From Nocardioides sp. IC4_145 (lineage in GTDB: Bacteria > Actinomycetota > Actinomycetes > Propionibacteriales > Nocardioidaceae): DNA of 64,000 nt. Every line of letters starts with the position of its first letter. Position 1 is the first letter of the stretch. The translations under genes and the position numbers were made by a program. Positions 1 to 8,241 of the stretch are shown piece by piece. Location of the stretch: NCBI RefSeq assembly GCF_011250565.1, contig NZ_JAANMS010000019.1:1-64000 (forward strand), in the 5' to 3' direction. The notes below the pieces were generated by a model, which ran no database searches, was not told the DNA's origin, and worked only from the letters and a program-made list of their open reading frames with translations.

Positions 1-677
1 TGTCCAGCCCGTCTGACGTCCCCACCCCCGGCCTCCTCGACGAGATCGCCGCGCACACCCCGGTCGTGCCGGTGGTCGTGGTCGACGACGTCGCGCAGGC
101 CGTGCCGGTCGCCCGCGCGCTGGCTGCCGGCGGAGTGCCCGTCGTCGAGCTGACCCTGCGCACGCCGGTCGCGCTTGACGCGATCCGGGCGATCGCGGCC
201 GAGGTGCCGGAGGTGCTCGTCGGCGCAGGCACGGTCACCACGCCCGACCTGGCGGAGCACGCGCTGGCCGCCGGCGCGCAGTTCCTCGTCTCGCCCGGCG
301 CCACGATGAGCCTGCTGGGCGCGATGGACGACACCGGGCTGCCGTACCTGGCCGGCACGGCGACGGTCTCGGAGGTGCTCGCGGTGCTCGAGAGCGGCCG
401 GACCGAGATGAAGTTCTTCCCCGCCGAGGCCTCGGGCGGGACGGCGTTCCTGTCCTCGGTCGCCTCGCCGGTCCCCGCGGCGCGCTTCTGCCCCACCGGT
501 GGGATCACCCCGGGCAACGCCGCGGCGTACCTCGACCTCCCCAACGTCGCCTGCGTCGGCGGCTCCTGGCTCACGCCGAGGGACGCGCTCGCCGCCGGCG
601 ACTGGGCGCGGGTGACGGCGCTCGCCGCCGCCACCGCGGACCTGCGCCGGCCCGGTCAGGACCAGCTGTCGCGGTGA
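1..677 (+). CDS. eda: KDPG / KHG aldolase (5' end cut by one base)
   Basis: Class I aldolase that splits 2-keto-3-deoxy-6-phosphogluconate into pyruvate and glyceraldehyde-3-phosphate (Entner-Doudoroff branch) and may also act on 4-hydroxy-2-oxoglutarate. The frame is open from the edge: the window begins TG followed by codons for Ser-Ser-Pro-Ser, so the ATG probably starts one base upstream, giving about 225 residues, normal for the family. Visible family marks are the VELTLRT strand with catalytic Glu near residue 50, the GAGTV loop, the Schiff-base Lys near 138 in KFFPAE, and the phosphate-binding PTGGI. No sugar-kinase or dehydratase neighbour is visible, so the substrate is inferred from the family. 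Confidence 0.93.
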   Translation, partial: SSPSDVPTPGLLDEIAAHTPVVPVVVVDDVAQAVPVARALAAGGVPVVELTLRTPVALDAIRAIAAEVPEVLVGAGTVTTPDLAEHALAAGAQFLVSPGATMSLLGAMDDTGLPYLAGTATVSEVLAVLESGRTEMKFFPAEASGGTAFLSSVASPVPAARFCPTGGITPGNAAAYLDLPNVACVGGSWLTPRDALAAGDWARVTALAAATADLRRPGQDQLSR

Positions 678-835
678 TGGACCGGCGCGGCTGACCGCCC
701 TACTGTGTGCTCGCCCGGCGGCCGCGACGCGGCCGGGCACGACGTCCCCGCTCGACCGTGGGGGGAGGGCGGGGGCGTCCGCTCCGGCCTGCTGCGGGAC
801 ACCGGGCCGGAGCACTCGGCCGGGATACTGGGCCG

Positions 836-1468
836 GTGGCCGCCCCCCGACGTCGGTGGACCCCGACCCTCCTGGTCGTGGTCGCCGCCCTGCTGATCAA
901 CCTGCCGGTGCTGCACGGCCTCTACCTCGACCGGCGGCTCGCCGCGGAGGGAGTCCACCGCGTCGCGCCCGTCGAGGCGCACCGCGAGGCCGGCGGCGGG
1001 CACCTCCTGCGGTACGCCCTCGACGGCGCCTCCTTCACCGCGGACGTCGAGGAGGACGTCTTCGAGCAGGCCGTCCGCACCGGCGAGGTCGGGGTGCGCG
1101 TGCTGCTCGACGACCCCGGCACCCACCGCGTCGACGGCGCCGTCAGCAGCCGCCTCGGCCTCGTGGTCACCCTGGCCGCCGACGCGGCGCTCGCGCTGAT
1201 GCTCTACCTGCTCTGGCACTTCCGCGGCCGGCTGCGGCCCCAGCTCCGCCTGGTCGCCATGCAGGACGTCGAGCGGTGCCGGCCCGGCGCGGTGCTCGAG
1301 CGGATGGAGGGCGACTGGTACGTCGTGTGCGGCGAGGTCCTCGAGATCGGCGACGACCAGCTGGTGCTCGACCTCGGCGACCGGCGCGTGCAGGTGCTGC
1401 TCGACGGCCACGCCAACCCGGTCGGCCACCAGCAGCCGGCGAAGGTCGTCGGGCGGGCGGTCCCGTGA
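836..1468 (+). CDS. Small two-helix membrane protein of unknown function
   Basis: About 210 residues starting at a GTG. GATACT lies 6 bases before the start and there is no Shine-Dalgarno, so the message is probably leaderless. A hydrophobic helix at about residues 10-27 and a second at about 105-127 flank a region that probably lies outside the cell. The C-terminal part is soluble and rich in beta-type residues (DWYVVCGEVLEIGDDQLVLD). I do not recognise the family; the two-helix layout resembles actinobacterial DUF3592-like proteins only in a general way. The open frame extends upstream to 707, but that part is Arg/Gly-rich and not protein-like, so the later GTG was chosen. Confidence 0.6.
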   Translation: MAAPRRRWTPTLLVVVAALLINLPVLHGLYLDRRLAAEGVHRVAPVEAHREAGGGHLLRYALDGASFTADVEEDVFEQAVRTGEVGVRVLLDDPGTHRVDGAVSSRLGLVVTLAADAALALMLYLLWHFRGRLRPQLRLVAMQDVERCRPGAVLERMEGDWYVVCGEVLEIGDDQLVLDLGDRRVQVLLDGHANPVGHQQPAKVVGRAVP

Positions 1469-1541
1469 CGGGTGCGCCGGCCGGTCCACCGGCCCCTCGC
1501 GGGGCTGACCGGGTCACCGCGGGGCTGCCATGCTGGCGGCC

Positions 1542-2051
1542 ATGACGACCCTGCACGACTTCTCCGCGCGCGGCATCGACGGCAGCGACGTCGACCTCGC
1601 GGCGTACGCCGGACAGGTGGTGCTGGTGGTCAACACCGCCTCCCGGTGCGGCTTCACCCCGCAGTACCAGGGTCTGCAGGCGCTGCACGACCGGTTCGCC
1701 GACCGCGGCTTCGCGGTCCTGGGCTTCCCCTGCGACCAGTTCGGCGGCCAGGAGCCCGGCACGGACGAGGAGATCTCCGGCTTCTGCGAGCGCAGCTTCG
1801 GGGTGACCTTCCCGCTCTTCTCCAAGGTCGAGGTCAACGGGCCCGGTGCGCACCCCGTCTTCGAGCACCTGCGCACGGAGAAGGGCGGCGTGCTCGGCGA
1901 CCGGATCAAGTGGAACTTCACCAAGTTCCTCGTCGGCCGCGACGGCCGGGTCGTGGAGCGCTACGCGCCGACCACCAAGCCCGAGAAGATCGCCGGCGAC
2001 GTCGAGGCGGCGCTCGCCGCGCCGGTCCCCGACGGGCAGGGGCCCGCCTGA
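1542..2051 (+). CDS. Glutathione peroxidase-family thiol peroxidase
   Basis: Thioredoxin-fold peroxidase reducing hydrogen or organic peroxides. Actinobacteria mostly lack glutathione, so thioredoxin or mycothiol is the likelier reductant (inference). The 169-residue length is typical. Cys36 in NTASRCGFTPQY is the peroxidatic position (Cys, not selenocysteine), FPCDQF carries the second conserved Cys near 64 with the active-site Gln, and KWNFTKFLV holds the catalytic Trp/Asn. The first ATG in frame is at 1530, but MTTLHDF at 1542 is the natural start. Its stop overlaps the next gene (TGATG), so the two are probably cotranslated. A paralog lies at 26634-27131. Confidence 0.92.
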   Translation: MTTLHDFSARGIDGSDVDLAAYAGQVVLVVNTASRCGFTPQYQGLQALHDRFADRGFAVLGFPCDQFGGQEPGTDEEISGFCERSFGVTFPLFSKVEVNGPGAHPVFEHLRTEKGGVLGDRIKWNFTKFLVGRDGRVVERYAPTTKPEKIAGDVEAALAAPVPDGQGPA

Positions 2052-2536
2052 TGGCGCGCTTCAGCTCCGGGACCAAGGCCGAGGCGGTCGTCCTCGCGCC
2101 GCGCCAGGCGATCTGGGACGTGCTCACCGACCCCGCGCTGGTCGCCGAGCTGACGCCGCTGTTGAGGAGGATCGAGGCCGACGGCGAGCACTGGACCTGG
2201 CACATGACCGGGATCGACGTGCTCGGCGTGAAGGTCGCGCCGACGTTCACCGAGCGGATGAGCTACCGGGAGCTGGAACGGATCGACTTCGCCCACGACC
2301 CGCCGGCCGGCGTGGACGAGCGGGCCGGCGTCGAGGGGTGGTACGTCCTCACCGAGGTCCCCGGGTCCGAGGGCGGCGGCACCCACCTGGCCACCAGCCT
2401 CGACATCACCCTGGAGCTGCCGCTGCCGAGGCTGTCCTCGCCCGCGGTCGCCGCCGCCATGCGCGGGGTGATGGGCCAGATGGGCGAGCGGTTCTCGCGG
2501 AACCTGCTCGCCCACCTGGGTGTCTCGCAGCGCTGA
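2051..2536 (+). CDS. SRPBCC (START-like) family protein
   Basis: 161 residues. The N-terminal pattern APRQAIWDVLTDPALVAELTPLL is typical of the polyketide-cyclase/START-like fold, whose members bind hydrophobic ligands or act as cyclases. The body is consistent with a beta-grip and a long C-terminal helix (AAAMRGVMGQMGERFSRNLLAHL). It begins inside the stop codon of the upstream peroxidase gene, so expression is probably coupled. The ligand is unknown; a role in lipid or quinone handling under oxidative stress would be a guess from context. Confidence 0.75.
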   Translation: MARFSSGTKAEAVVLAPRQAIWDVLTDPALVAELTPLLRRIEADGEHWTWHMTGIDVLGVKVAPTFTERMSYRELERIDFAHDPPAGVDERAGVEGWYVLTEVPGSEGGGTHLATSLDITLELPLPRLSSPAVAAAMRGVMGQMGERFSRNLLAHLGVSQR

Positions 2537-2543
2537 CGCGCAC

Positions 2544-2620
2544 CGCCGCGGGGTAGTAACGGACGATTGTGACCTCCACCGGGGTAGTCACGGACGTTTC
2601 TGACCGTTACTACCCCGGCG
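2544..2620. repeat. Palindromic intergenic element with three copies of one arm
   Basis: This lies between two convergent genes. GGGGTAGTAACGG (2550-2562) pairs perfectly with CCGTTACTACCCC (2604-2616) across 41 bases, and CGCC/GGCG extends the stem after a 2-base bulge. The core holds a second, direct copy of the left arm with one change (GGGGTAGTCACGG, 2581-2593), which can also pair with the right arm. Two alternative hairpins are therefore possible. It may act as a bidirectional terminator, but no T-run follows and the duplicated arm is not needed for one. Confidence 0.75.
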
Positions 2621-2640
2621 GGGGAGTGGTACGGCGTGCG

Positions 2641-4965
2641 TCAGACCGGCTGGCGGTCGGCGGTGTGCTTGCCGGGGGAGGCCTCGTCGGGGACGAGCGC
2701 GCCACCCTGGCCGCGCTCGAGCTTCTCGCCCTCGACGTCGACGTTGGGGAGCAGGCGGTCGAGCCAGGCCGGGAGCCACCAGGACTTCTCGCCCATGAGG
2801 TAGAGCAGCGCCGGCACGAGCGCCATCCGGATCACGAACGCGTCGAGGAAGACCGCGACGGCGAGCGCGAAGCCCATCGACTTGATGATCGGCTCGTCGA
2901 TCAGGATGAAGGCCGCGAAGACCGAGATCATGATGACCGCGGCCGCCGCCACCACGCGGGCGCTGTTGCGGAAGCCGTCGACCACCGCGTCGCGGGTCGA
3001 CATGCCGTGGACGTGCGCCTCGCGCATCCGGGTCACCAGGAAGACCTGGTAGTCCATCGCGAGGCCGAAGACCAGGCCGATCAGGAAGATCGGCATGAAG
3101 CTGACGATCGGCTGGCCCTCGACCAGGCCGAACGCGCCCTCCTGGAAGACCGCGACGGTGATGCCGAGCGTGGCCAGCACCGACAGCAGGAAGCCCAGGG
3201 TGGCGGTGAGCGGCACCAGGATCGAGCGGAAGACGATCATCAGCAGGATGAACGCCAGCCCGATGACCACGAGCAGGTAGATCGGCAGCGCGTCGCTGAG
3301 CCGCTCGGAGACGTCGGTGAAGATCGCGGTCGTGCCGGTCACGCCGAGCTCGGCGCCGGTGGCGTCCTCGACGTCGGCCTGGCCGTCGCGCAGGTTGGAC
3401 AGCAGGTCCTCGGTGGCGGTGTCCTCCGGGCCGGTCTCGGGGGTCACGAGCACCTGCGCGCCGGTGCCGTCCTCGTTCTGGCCGACGATCTGCGCGTTGC
3501 GGACGTCGTCCTGGCCCGCGGCCCACGCCACGACCTCGCCGTACGCCGCGGGGCGCTCGTCGGCGGGCACGTCACGGCCGTCGGCCACGACCAGCAGCGG
3601 GGCGTCGCGGCCGGGGCCGAACGCGTCGGCCACCAGGTCGGAGGCCTTGCGCTGGGTGGAGTCCGCCGAGGCGGTGCTGTCGGTCGGGAAGGCCAGGTGC
3701 AGGTCCTTCATCGGGATGGCCAGCGAGCCGAGAGCGACCACGACCAGCGCGACGACGACCAGCGGCTGCTTGCCGACGACCCGGGCCCAGCGGACGCCGT
3801 TGTTGAGGATGCGGCCGTCGTGGTCGCGGGCCGGGCGGTAGCGGCGGAGGGTGCCGGCGAAGACCTTCGAGCCGAGCATGCCGAGCAGTGCCGGCAGGAG
3901 CGTGAGCGCGACGAGCACGGCGACCAGCACGGTGCCGGCGGCCGCGATGCCCATCGAGGTGAGGAACGGGATCCGGACGACCGACAGCGCGGCGAGCGCG
4001 ATGAGCACGGTGAGGCCGGCGAAGACGACGGCCGAGCCGGCGGTGCCGACGGCGAGGCCGGTGGCGTCCTGGCGGTCGGAGGTGTGCTCCATCTCGGCGC
4101 GGAACCGGGCGAGGATGAACAGGCAGTAGTCGATGCCGACCGCGAGGCCGATCATCGTCGCGAGCATCGGGGTGGTGGAGCCGATGTCGGTGAACGCGGT
4201 CATCAGGCTGATGCCGGTGACGCCGAACCCGACGCCGACCGCGGCGGTGACGATCGGCAGGCCGGCCGCCACCAGCGAGCCGAAGGTCAGGATCAGCACG
4301 ACCAGCGCGACCGCGATGCCGATGAGCTCCGAGGTGCCGCCGATGTGCGGCATGCCCTGGCTGCCCGAGCCGTTGGCCTCGACGGTCAGCCCGCTGTCGC
4401 GCGCCTCGGCCATGACGTCCTCGAGCGCCTCGATCGTCGTGGGCTCCACGTCGGCGACCGACTCGACGGCGAAGTCGAAGGTGATGATCCCGACCCGGCC
4501 GTCGTCGGACAGCGGGGAGAGCGCGTCGGCGTTCGCCTCGGCGACCTCGACGTCGCCGCCGGCCTCCTTCGCGGCGCCAACCAGCTGCTGGCGCTGCTGC
4601 TCGGCCGCCGTCACCGGGTCGGCGAGCGGGGTGTCCGGCATCTGCGGCAGCTCGGAGAGCTCGCCGACCAGCGCCTTCGTCGCCTTCGTCCACTCCGGGT
4701 CGGTCAGCTCGGCGCCCTCGGGCGCGGCGACCACGACGTTGACCGTCGCGCGGTCCGAGGGGTCCGGCGCGTTCGGGAAGAGCTCGGCCTGCATGTCGGA
4801 GGCCTTCTCCGAGGGGATGCCCGGGATGGAGAAGGAGTCGCTCATCGGCTTCGAGAACGCCGCGACGGACGCGCCGAGGGCGATGAAGAGCACGACCCAG
4901 GTGGCGATGACGAGGGGCCACCGCCGGTAGGCGGTGAGTCCGAGGCGGTGGAGCAGGGTGGCCAT
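2641..4965 (-). CDS. MMPL/RND-family membrane exporter
   Basis: 774-residue transporter of the MmpL (RND) superfamily, which uses the proton gradient to export lipids or hydrophobic drugs. It has the duplicated layout: one N-terminal helix (VIATWVVLFIALGASVAAF), a large extracytoplasmic domain, five helices, then the pattern repeated. The proton-relay motifs are GIDY at about residue 285 and AMDY near 645. Translation starts at ATG 4965 behind an AAGGA ribosome site. The tetR gene ends 71 bases upstream on the same strand, so the pair looks like a regulator-pump operon. The exported substrate cannot be read from sequence. Confidence 0.93.
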   Translation of the reverse strand: MATLLHRLGLTAYRRWPLVIATWVVLFIALGASVAAFSKPMSDSFSIPGIPSEKASDMQAELFPNAPDPSDRATVNVVVAAPEGAELTDPEWTKATKALVGELSELPQMPDTPLADPVTAAEQQRQQLVGAAKEAGGDVEVAEANADALSPLSDDGRVGIITFDFAVESVADVEPTTIEALEDVMAEARDSGLTVEANGSGSQGMPHIGGTSELIGIAVALVVLILTFGSLVAAGLPIVTAAVGVGFGVTGISLMTAFTDIGSTTPMLATMIGLAVGIDYCLFILARFRAEMEHTSDRQDATGLAVGTAGSAVVFAGLTVLIALAALSVVRIPFLTSMGIAAAGTVLVAVLVALTLLPALLGMLGSKVFAGTLRRYRPARDHDGRILNNGVRWARVVGKQPLVVVALVVVALGSLAIPMKDLHLAFPTDSTASADSTQRKASDLVADAFGPGRDAPLLVVADGRDVPADERPAAYGEVVAWAAGQDDVRNAQIVGQNEDGTGAQVLVTPETGPEDTATEDLLSNLRDGQADVEDATGAELGVTGTTAIFTDVSERLSDALPIYLLVVIGLAFILLMIVFRSILVPLTATLGFLLSVLATLGITVAVFQEGAFGLVEGQPIVSFMPIFLIGLVFGLAMDYQVFLVTRMREAHVHGMSTRDAVVDGFRNSARVVAAAAVIMISVFAAFILIDEPIIKSMGFALAVAVFLDAFVIRMALVPALLYLMGEKSWWLPAWLDRLLPNVDVEGEKLERGQGGALVPDEASPGKHTADRQPV

Positions 4966-5036
4966 GAGGTTCCTTGGGGCTGGTCGGGCTGGTGCGGGTG
5001 CTGGTGGTGCGAGGAGCTCGGTGCGGGGCGGCGGCG

Positions 5037-5630
5037 CTAGGAGAGGAGCGCGCGGGCCGCGGCGAGGTGCTCGTCGAACTGGTCGGCCAGCGGGCGGTCG
5101 TCGCCGTCGACGTACGCCGCCATCACGCTGTCGAAGACGGTGACCAGGAGCCGGACGAGCAACCGTGCGCGCAGGTCGCCGATGGCGGGATCGCGCCGGA
5201 CGACGAGCCCGACGATGTCGGTGCAGATCTCCTCGAACCGGCCGTGCACCGCGATGAGGAGCCGCGGGTTGGTGGTGAGGATGTGCTGCAGGCGGCGGAC
5301 CTGGTCGCGGTGGACGTCCTGGCGGTCGAGGATCGCGTGGCCGAGGGAGGCGAGGTCCTCGACGAGCACGCCGTGGGGCCCGCCGCGGACGAACTCCGCG
5401 CGGACGTCCTCGGGGATCTCCGGGACGTTCCCGAGCACCGCGTCGAGCTTGCTGGGGAAGTAGTTGAACAGCGTCCGCCGCGAGACGTCGGCCGCCGCCG
5501 CGAGGTCCTCCATCGGAAAGCCGTCCAGGCCGTGCTGCTCGACCAGGCGCTGGGCCCGGTCGGAGATGCGGTCCTCGGTGTCCCGGCGCTTGGCGTCGCG
5601 CCGCGACAGCTCGATTGCACTTCTGGACAT
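5037..5630 (-). CDS. TetR-family repressor, probably of the adjacent MMPL pump
   Basis: 197 residues with an N-terminal helix-turn-helix (MEDLAAAADVSRRTLFNYFPSK) and a helical ligand domain. The open frame reaches 5750, but that extension would translate a palindromic element, so the start is placed at ATG 5630 (MSRSAIELSRRD). A near-perfect palindrome abuts this ATG (separate entry), indicating autoregulation. Gene order tetR then mmpL on the minus strand suggests ligand-induced release of pump expression; this is inference from a common arrangement. Confidence 0.9.
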   Translation of the reverse strand: MSRSAIELSRRDAKRRDTEDRISDRAQRLVEQHGLDGFPMEDLAAAADVSRRTLFNYFPSKLDAVLGNVPEIPEDVRAEFVRGGPHGVLVEDLASLGHAILDRQDVHRDQVRRLQHILTTNPRLLIAVHGRFEEICTDIVGLVVRRDPAIGDLRARLLVRLLVTVFDSVMAAYVDGDDRPLADQFDEHLAAARALLS

Positions 5631-5665
5631 GGAGTGCAGTCTTGCACTCCGGATCAAGGAGTGCA
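5616..5665. promoter_or_regulatory. Probable TetR operator cluster
   Basis: GGAGTGCA (5631-5638) and TGCACTCC (5643-5650) form a palindrome with a 4-base centre, directly touching the tetR start codon. Further half-sites are TGCACT at 5616-5621 inside the gene and GGAGTGCA at 5658-5665. On the minus strand AAGACT lies 7 bases before the ATG and inside the palindrome, so a bound repressor would cover the -10 box. A separate GTGAC-GGCG-GTCAC palindrome lies at 5671-5684. Confidence 0.75.
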
Positions 5666-5697
5666 CAAATGTGACGGCGGTCACGGCTTGCGGAGGC

Positions 5698-5791
5698 GGC
5701 AGCTCCATCGGCTGGCCGATGAAGCTGCCGGTGGGCCGCTGAAACTTCATCGGCCCACCGTGAGGTCCGTCGGCCAGCCGATGAACCTCAC
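5698..5791 (+). repeat. 94-base three-hairpin element, copy 1
   Basis: Three abutting palindromes with no spacer: 5698-5729 (32 bases, arms GGCAGCT/AGCTGCC), 5730-5759 (30 bases, 9-bp stem GGTGGGCCG/CGGCCCACC with a 12-base loop) and 5760-5791 (32 bases, arms GTGAGGT/ACCTCAC). The outer two share the core TCATCGGCTGGCCGATGAA or its complement. An inverted copy with identical segment lengths lies at 45136-45229. This copy sits between divergent tetR and malic-enzyme genes and ends 57 bases before the malic-enzyme start. Confidence 0.85.
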
Positions 5792-5848
5792 ACCCGTCCG
5801 GGCCGAGGTGACTTGCCGGTAACCGACGCGGGCGCGGAGAGTGGGTCG

Positions 5849-7234
5849 GTGACCAGCCGATCAGCCGCCACCACGTCGTCGTACTCCATCACCATGCGGC
5901 TGCACACCGCGCCGGACCACGGCGTGGTGGGTGCAGTGGCCACGGGCATCAGCCAGGCCGGCGGCATCGTGACCGCGATGGACGTCTCGGAGTCCAGCCA
6001 CGAGCGGCTCGTCGTCGACGTCACCTGCTCGGCGGCCGACGCCGACCACGCCAAGCTGCTCGAGCAGGCCGTCGACGAGATCGACGGCGTCACGGTGCAC
6101 AAGACCAGCGACCGCACCTTCCTGCTGCACCTCGGCGGCAAGATCGAGGTCAGCTCCAAGGTGCCGATGCGCAACCGCGACGACCTGTCGATGGCGTACA
6201 CCCCGGGCGTGGGTCGCGTCAGCAGCGCGATCGCCGAGCACCCCGAGGACGTGTGGCGGCTGACGACCAAGGGCAACACCGTCGCGGTCGTCACCGACGG
6301 CTCCGCGGTCCTCGGCCTCGGCAACATCGGCCCCGGCGCGGCGCTGCCGGTGATGGAGGGCAAGGCGGCGCTGTTCAAGCGGTTCGCCGACATCGACGCG
6401 TGGCCGATCTGCCTCGACACCCAGGACACCGACGAGATCGTGCGCGCGGTCGAGCTGATCGCCCCGGGCTTCGGCGGCATCAACCTCGAGGACATCGCGG
6501 CTCCGCGCTGCTTCGAGATCGAGCGGCGGCTGCGGGCCAGCCTGGACATCCCGGTCTTCCACGACGACCAGCACGGCACCGCGATCGTCGTCCTCGCCGC
6601 CCTCACCAACGCCCTGCGCGTGGTCAAGAAGCAGATCGCCGACGTCCGCATCGTCGTCTCCGGGGGCGGCGCGGCCGGCACCGCGATCGTCACCCTGCTG
6701 CTCGCCGCGGGTGCGGCCGACGTGGTCGTCGTCGACCGGGCCGGCGCGCTGTGCGCCGACGACGAGACGCTCAGCGGCGCCCACCGCCAGCTCGCCGAGG
6801 TCACCAACCCCCGCCGCGCGACCGGCGACCTGCACACGGTGCTCACCGGCGCCGACGTCTTCATCGGCGTGAGCGCGCCGCGCATCCTCCAGCCGGAGTG
6901 GATCAAGGACATGGCGACCGACCCGGTCGTCTTCGCGCTGGCCAACCCCGACCCGGAGGTCGACCCGGTCGAGGCGGACAAGTACGCCGCGGTCGTGGCC
7001 AGCGGGCGCTCGGACTACCCGAACCAGATCAACAACGTGCTGGCCTTCCCCGGCGTCTTCCGCGGCCTGCTCGACGCGCGCGCCTCGGAGATCACCGTGG
7101 AGATGCTGCTGCGGGCGGCCAAGGCGATCGCCCACGTCGTGGACGACGACGAGCTCAACCCCTCGTTCATCATCCCCACGGTCTTCCACCCCGACGTCCC
7201 GAAGGCCGTCGCCGCAGCGGTCCGGGGGGCCTGA
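5849..7234 (+). CDS. NAD(P)-dependent malic enzyme with N-terminal ACT domain
   Basis: Oxidative decarboxylation of malate to pyruvate with NAD(P)H formation. An ACT-like ligand-binding domain occupies about residues 15-85 (SITMRLHTAPDHGVVGAVAT) and suggests allosteric control. The malic domain follows with MAYTPGVG (catalytic Tyr), KGNTVAVVTDGSAVLGLGNI (catalytic Lys region) and HDDQHGTAI. The nucleotide-binding glycine loop is VVSGGGAAGTAIV. Start: GTG 5849 is preceded by GGAGAG with 7-base spacing; an in-frame TTG at 5813 would add 12 residues but has poor spacing. The 461-residue length fits the ACT-containing class common in actinobacteria. Confidence 0.93.
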   Translation: MTSRSAATTSSYSITMRLHTAPDHGVVGAVATGISQAGGIVTAMDVSESSHERLVVDVTCSAADADHAKLLEQAVDEIDGVTVHKTSDRTFLLHLGGKIEVSSKVPMRNRDDLSMAYTPGVGRVSSAIAEHPEDVWRLTTKGNTVAVVTDGSAVLGLGNIGPGAALPVMEGKAALFKRFADIDAWPICLDTQDTDEIVRAVELIAPGFGGINLEDIAAPRCFEIERRLRASLDIPVFHDDQHGTAIVVLAALTNALRVVKKQIADVRIVVSGGGAAGTAIVTLLLAAGAADVVVVDRAGALCADDETLSGAHRQLAEVTNPRRATGDLHTVLTGADVFIGVSAPRILQPEWIKDMATDPVVFALANPDPEVDPVEADKYAAVVASGRSDYPNQINNVLAFPGVFRGLLDARASEITVEMLLRAAKAIAHVVDDDELNPSFIIPTVFHPDVPKAVAAAVRGA

Positions 7235-7251
7235 GCCCCAGGGCTGGGCTC
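7233..7251. terminator. Short hairpin between convergent genes
   Basis: GAGCCCCAG (7233-7241) faces CTGGGCTC (7244-7251) with one bulged C, overlapping the malic-enzyme stop codon and lying before the end of ppgK on the other strand. It could stop transcription from both sides, but no T-tract follows. Confidence 0.45.
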
Positions 7252-7271
7252 CGGGGCGTGGGCCGAGCGGC

Positions 7272-8039
7272 TCAGCCCCCGGTCGCGTGCAGCGCGGCGC
7301 CCACGACGCCGGCCTTGTTGCGCAGCGTGGCGGGCACGACCTCGGTGTCCAGCCGCAGCAGCGGCAGGAACTCGTCGGACCGCTTGCTGACCCCGCCGCC
7401 GACCACGAACAGGTCGGGGGAGAAGAGCCGCTCGAGGTGGCGGTAGTACGCCGTGAGCCGCTCGGCCCACGCGGTCATCGAGAGGTCCTCGCGCTCGCGG
7501 GCGCTGTTCGCGGCCCGCTTCTCCGCGACGTGGCCGTCGAGCTCGAGGTGGCCCAGCTCGCTGTTGGGCACCAGCCGGCCGTCGTGCACCAGGGCGGAGC
7601 CGATGCCGGTGCCGAGCGTCGTGACGATGACCAGGCCGCGGCGGCCGCGCGCCGCGCCGTACCGCACCTCGGCCAGGCCGGCGGCGTCCGCGTCGTTGAC
7701 CACGTGGACCTCCCGGCCGGTGGCCTCGGTGAACAGCGCGTCGGCGTCGGTGCCCACCCACGCGGGGTCGATGTTGGCGGCCGAGCCGACCACGCCGTGG
7801 CGGACGATGCCCGGCACGGTGACGCCGACCGGGCCCTCCACGCCCGGGAAGGCGGCGAGCAGCTCGCGGAAGACCTCGGCGACGACGACCGGCGTCGACG
7901 GCTTCGGGGTCCTCACGCGGACGCGCTCGGCGGCGAAGTCGCCGACCTCGAGGTCGACCGGCGCTCCCTTGATGCCGGTGCCGCCGAAGTCGATGCCGAC
8001 GGGTGTGCTGGCGGGGTCGCTCGTGGGGGTGGCGCTCAT
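7272..8039 (-). CDS. ppgK: Polyphosphate glucokinase (ROK family)
   Basis: Phosphorylates glucose to glucose-6-phosphate using inorganic polyphosphate and, in many homologues, ATP. 255 residues, close to characterised PpgK. Visible marks: VGIDFGGTGIKGAPVDL (phosphate-binding loop), NDADAAGLAE with the catalytic Asp, TTLGTGIGSAL, and ELGHLELDGHVAEKRAANS, the PpgK version of the ROK consensus in which the usual zinc-binding cysteines are absent. ATG 8039 (MSATPTSD) was chosen; the frame extends upstream without protein-like content. The gene stands alone between convergent malic enzyme and a divergent ABC operon. Confidence 0.93.
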   Translation of the reverse strand: MSATPTSDPASTPVGIDFGGTGIKGAPVDLEVGDFAAERVRVRTPKPSTPVVVAEVFRELLAAFPGVEGPVGVTVPGIVRHGVVGSAANIDPAWVGTDADALFTEATGREVHVVNDADAAGLAEVRYGAARGRRGLVIVTTLGTGIGSALVHDGRLVPNSELGHLELDGHVAEKRAANSAREREDLSMTAWAERLTAYYRHLERLFSPDLFVVGGGVSKRSDEFLPLLRLDTEVVPATLRNKAGVVGAALHATGG

Positions 8040-8241
8040 CGGTCCATCCCACCACGTCGTGCCGCCCCGCTGCGGGGGAAGGGGCCGCGGCGAGGCTGAG
8101 CGATGAGTCCGGCGCCTCCGGCCGGTCTCAGGACCTGCCCGTGCCCGCCGCGACGAGAAACCGGTCGACGGCCGCGGATGCGGGTCGGGACACTGCCCGG
8201 GACCCGGGGCAGCGCCCGACCGAACCAACGAAGGAGCCCGG

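Noticed and set aside
2569..5040. An open frame of 823 codons on the plus strand opposite the MMPL gene
   Set aside because: Its product is a run of Arg, Asp, His and Glu typical of the antisense frame of a GC-rich gene; the minus strand codes a clear transporter.
5631..5750. N-terminal extension of TetR by 40 residues
   Set aside because: It would translate the three-hairpin element and the operator; the HTH-proximal ATG at 5630 fits the family length.
5698..5791. A CRISPR-like or simple terminator reading of the hairpin cluster
   Set aside because: There are no unique spacers between repeats and no T-run; three different abutting palindromes conserved in a second copy do not fit either.
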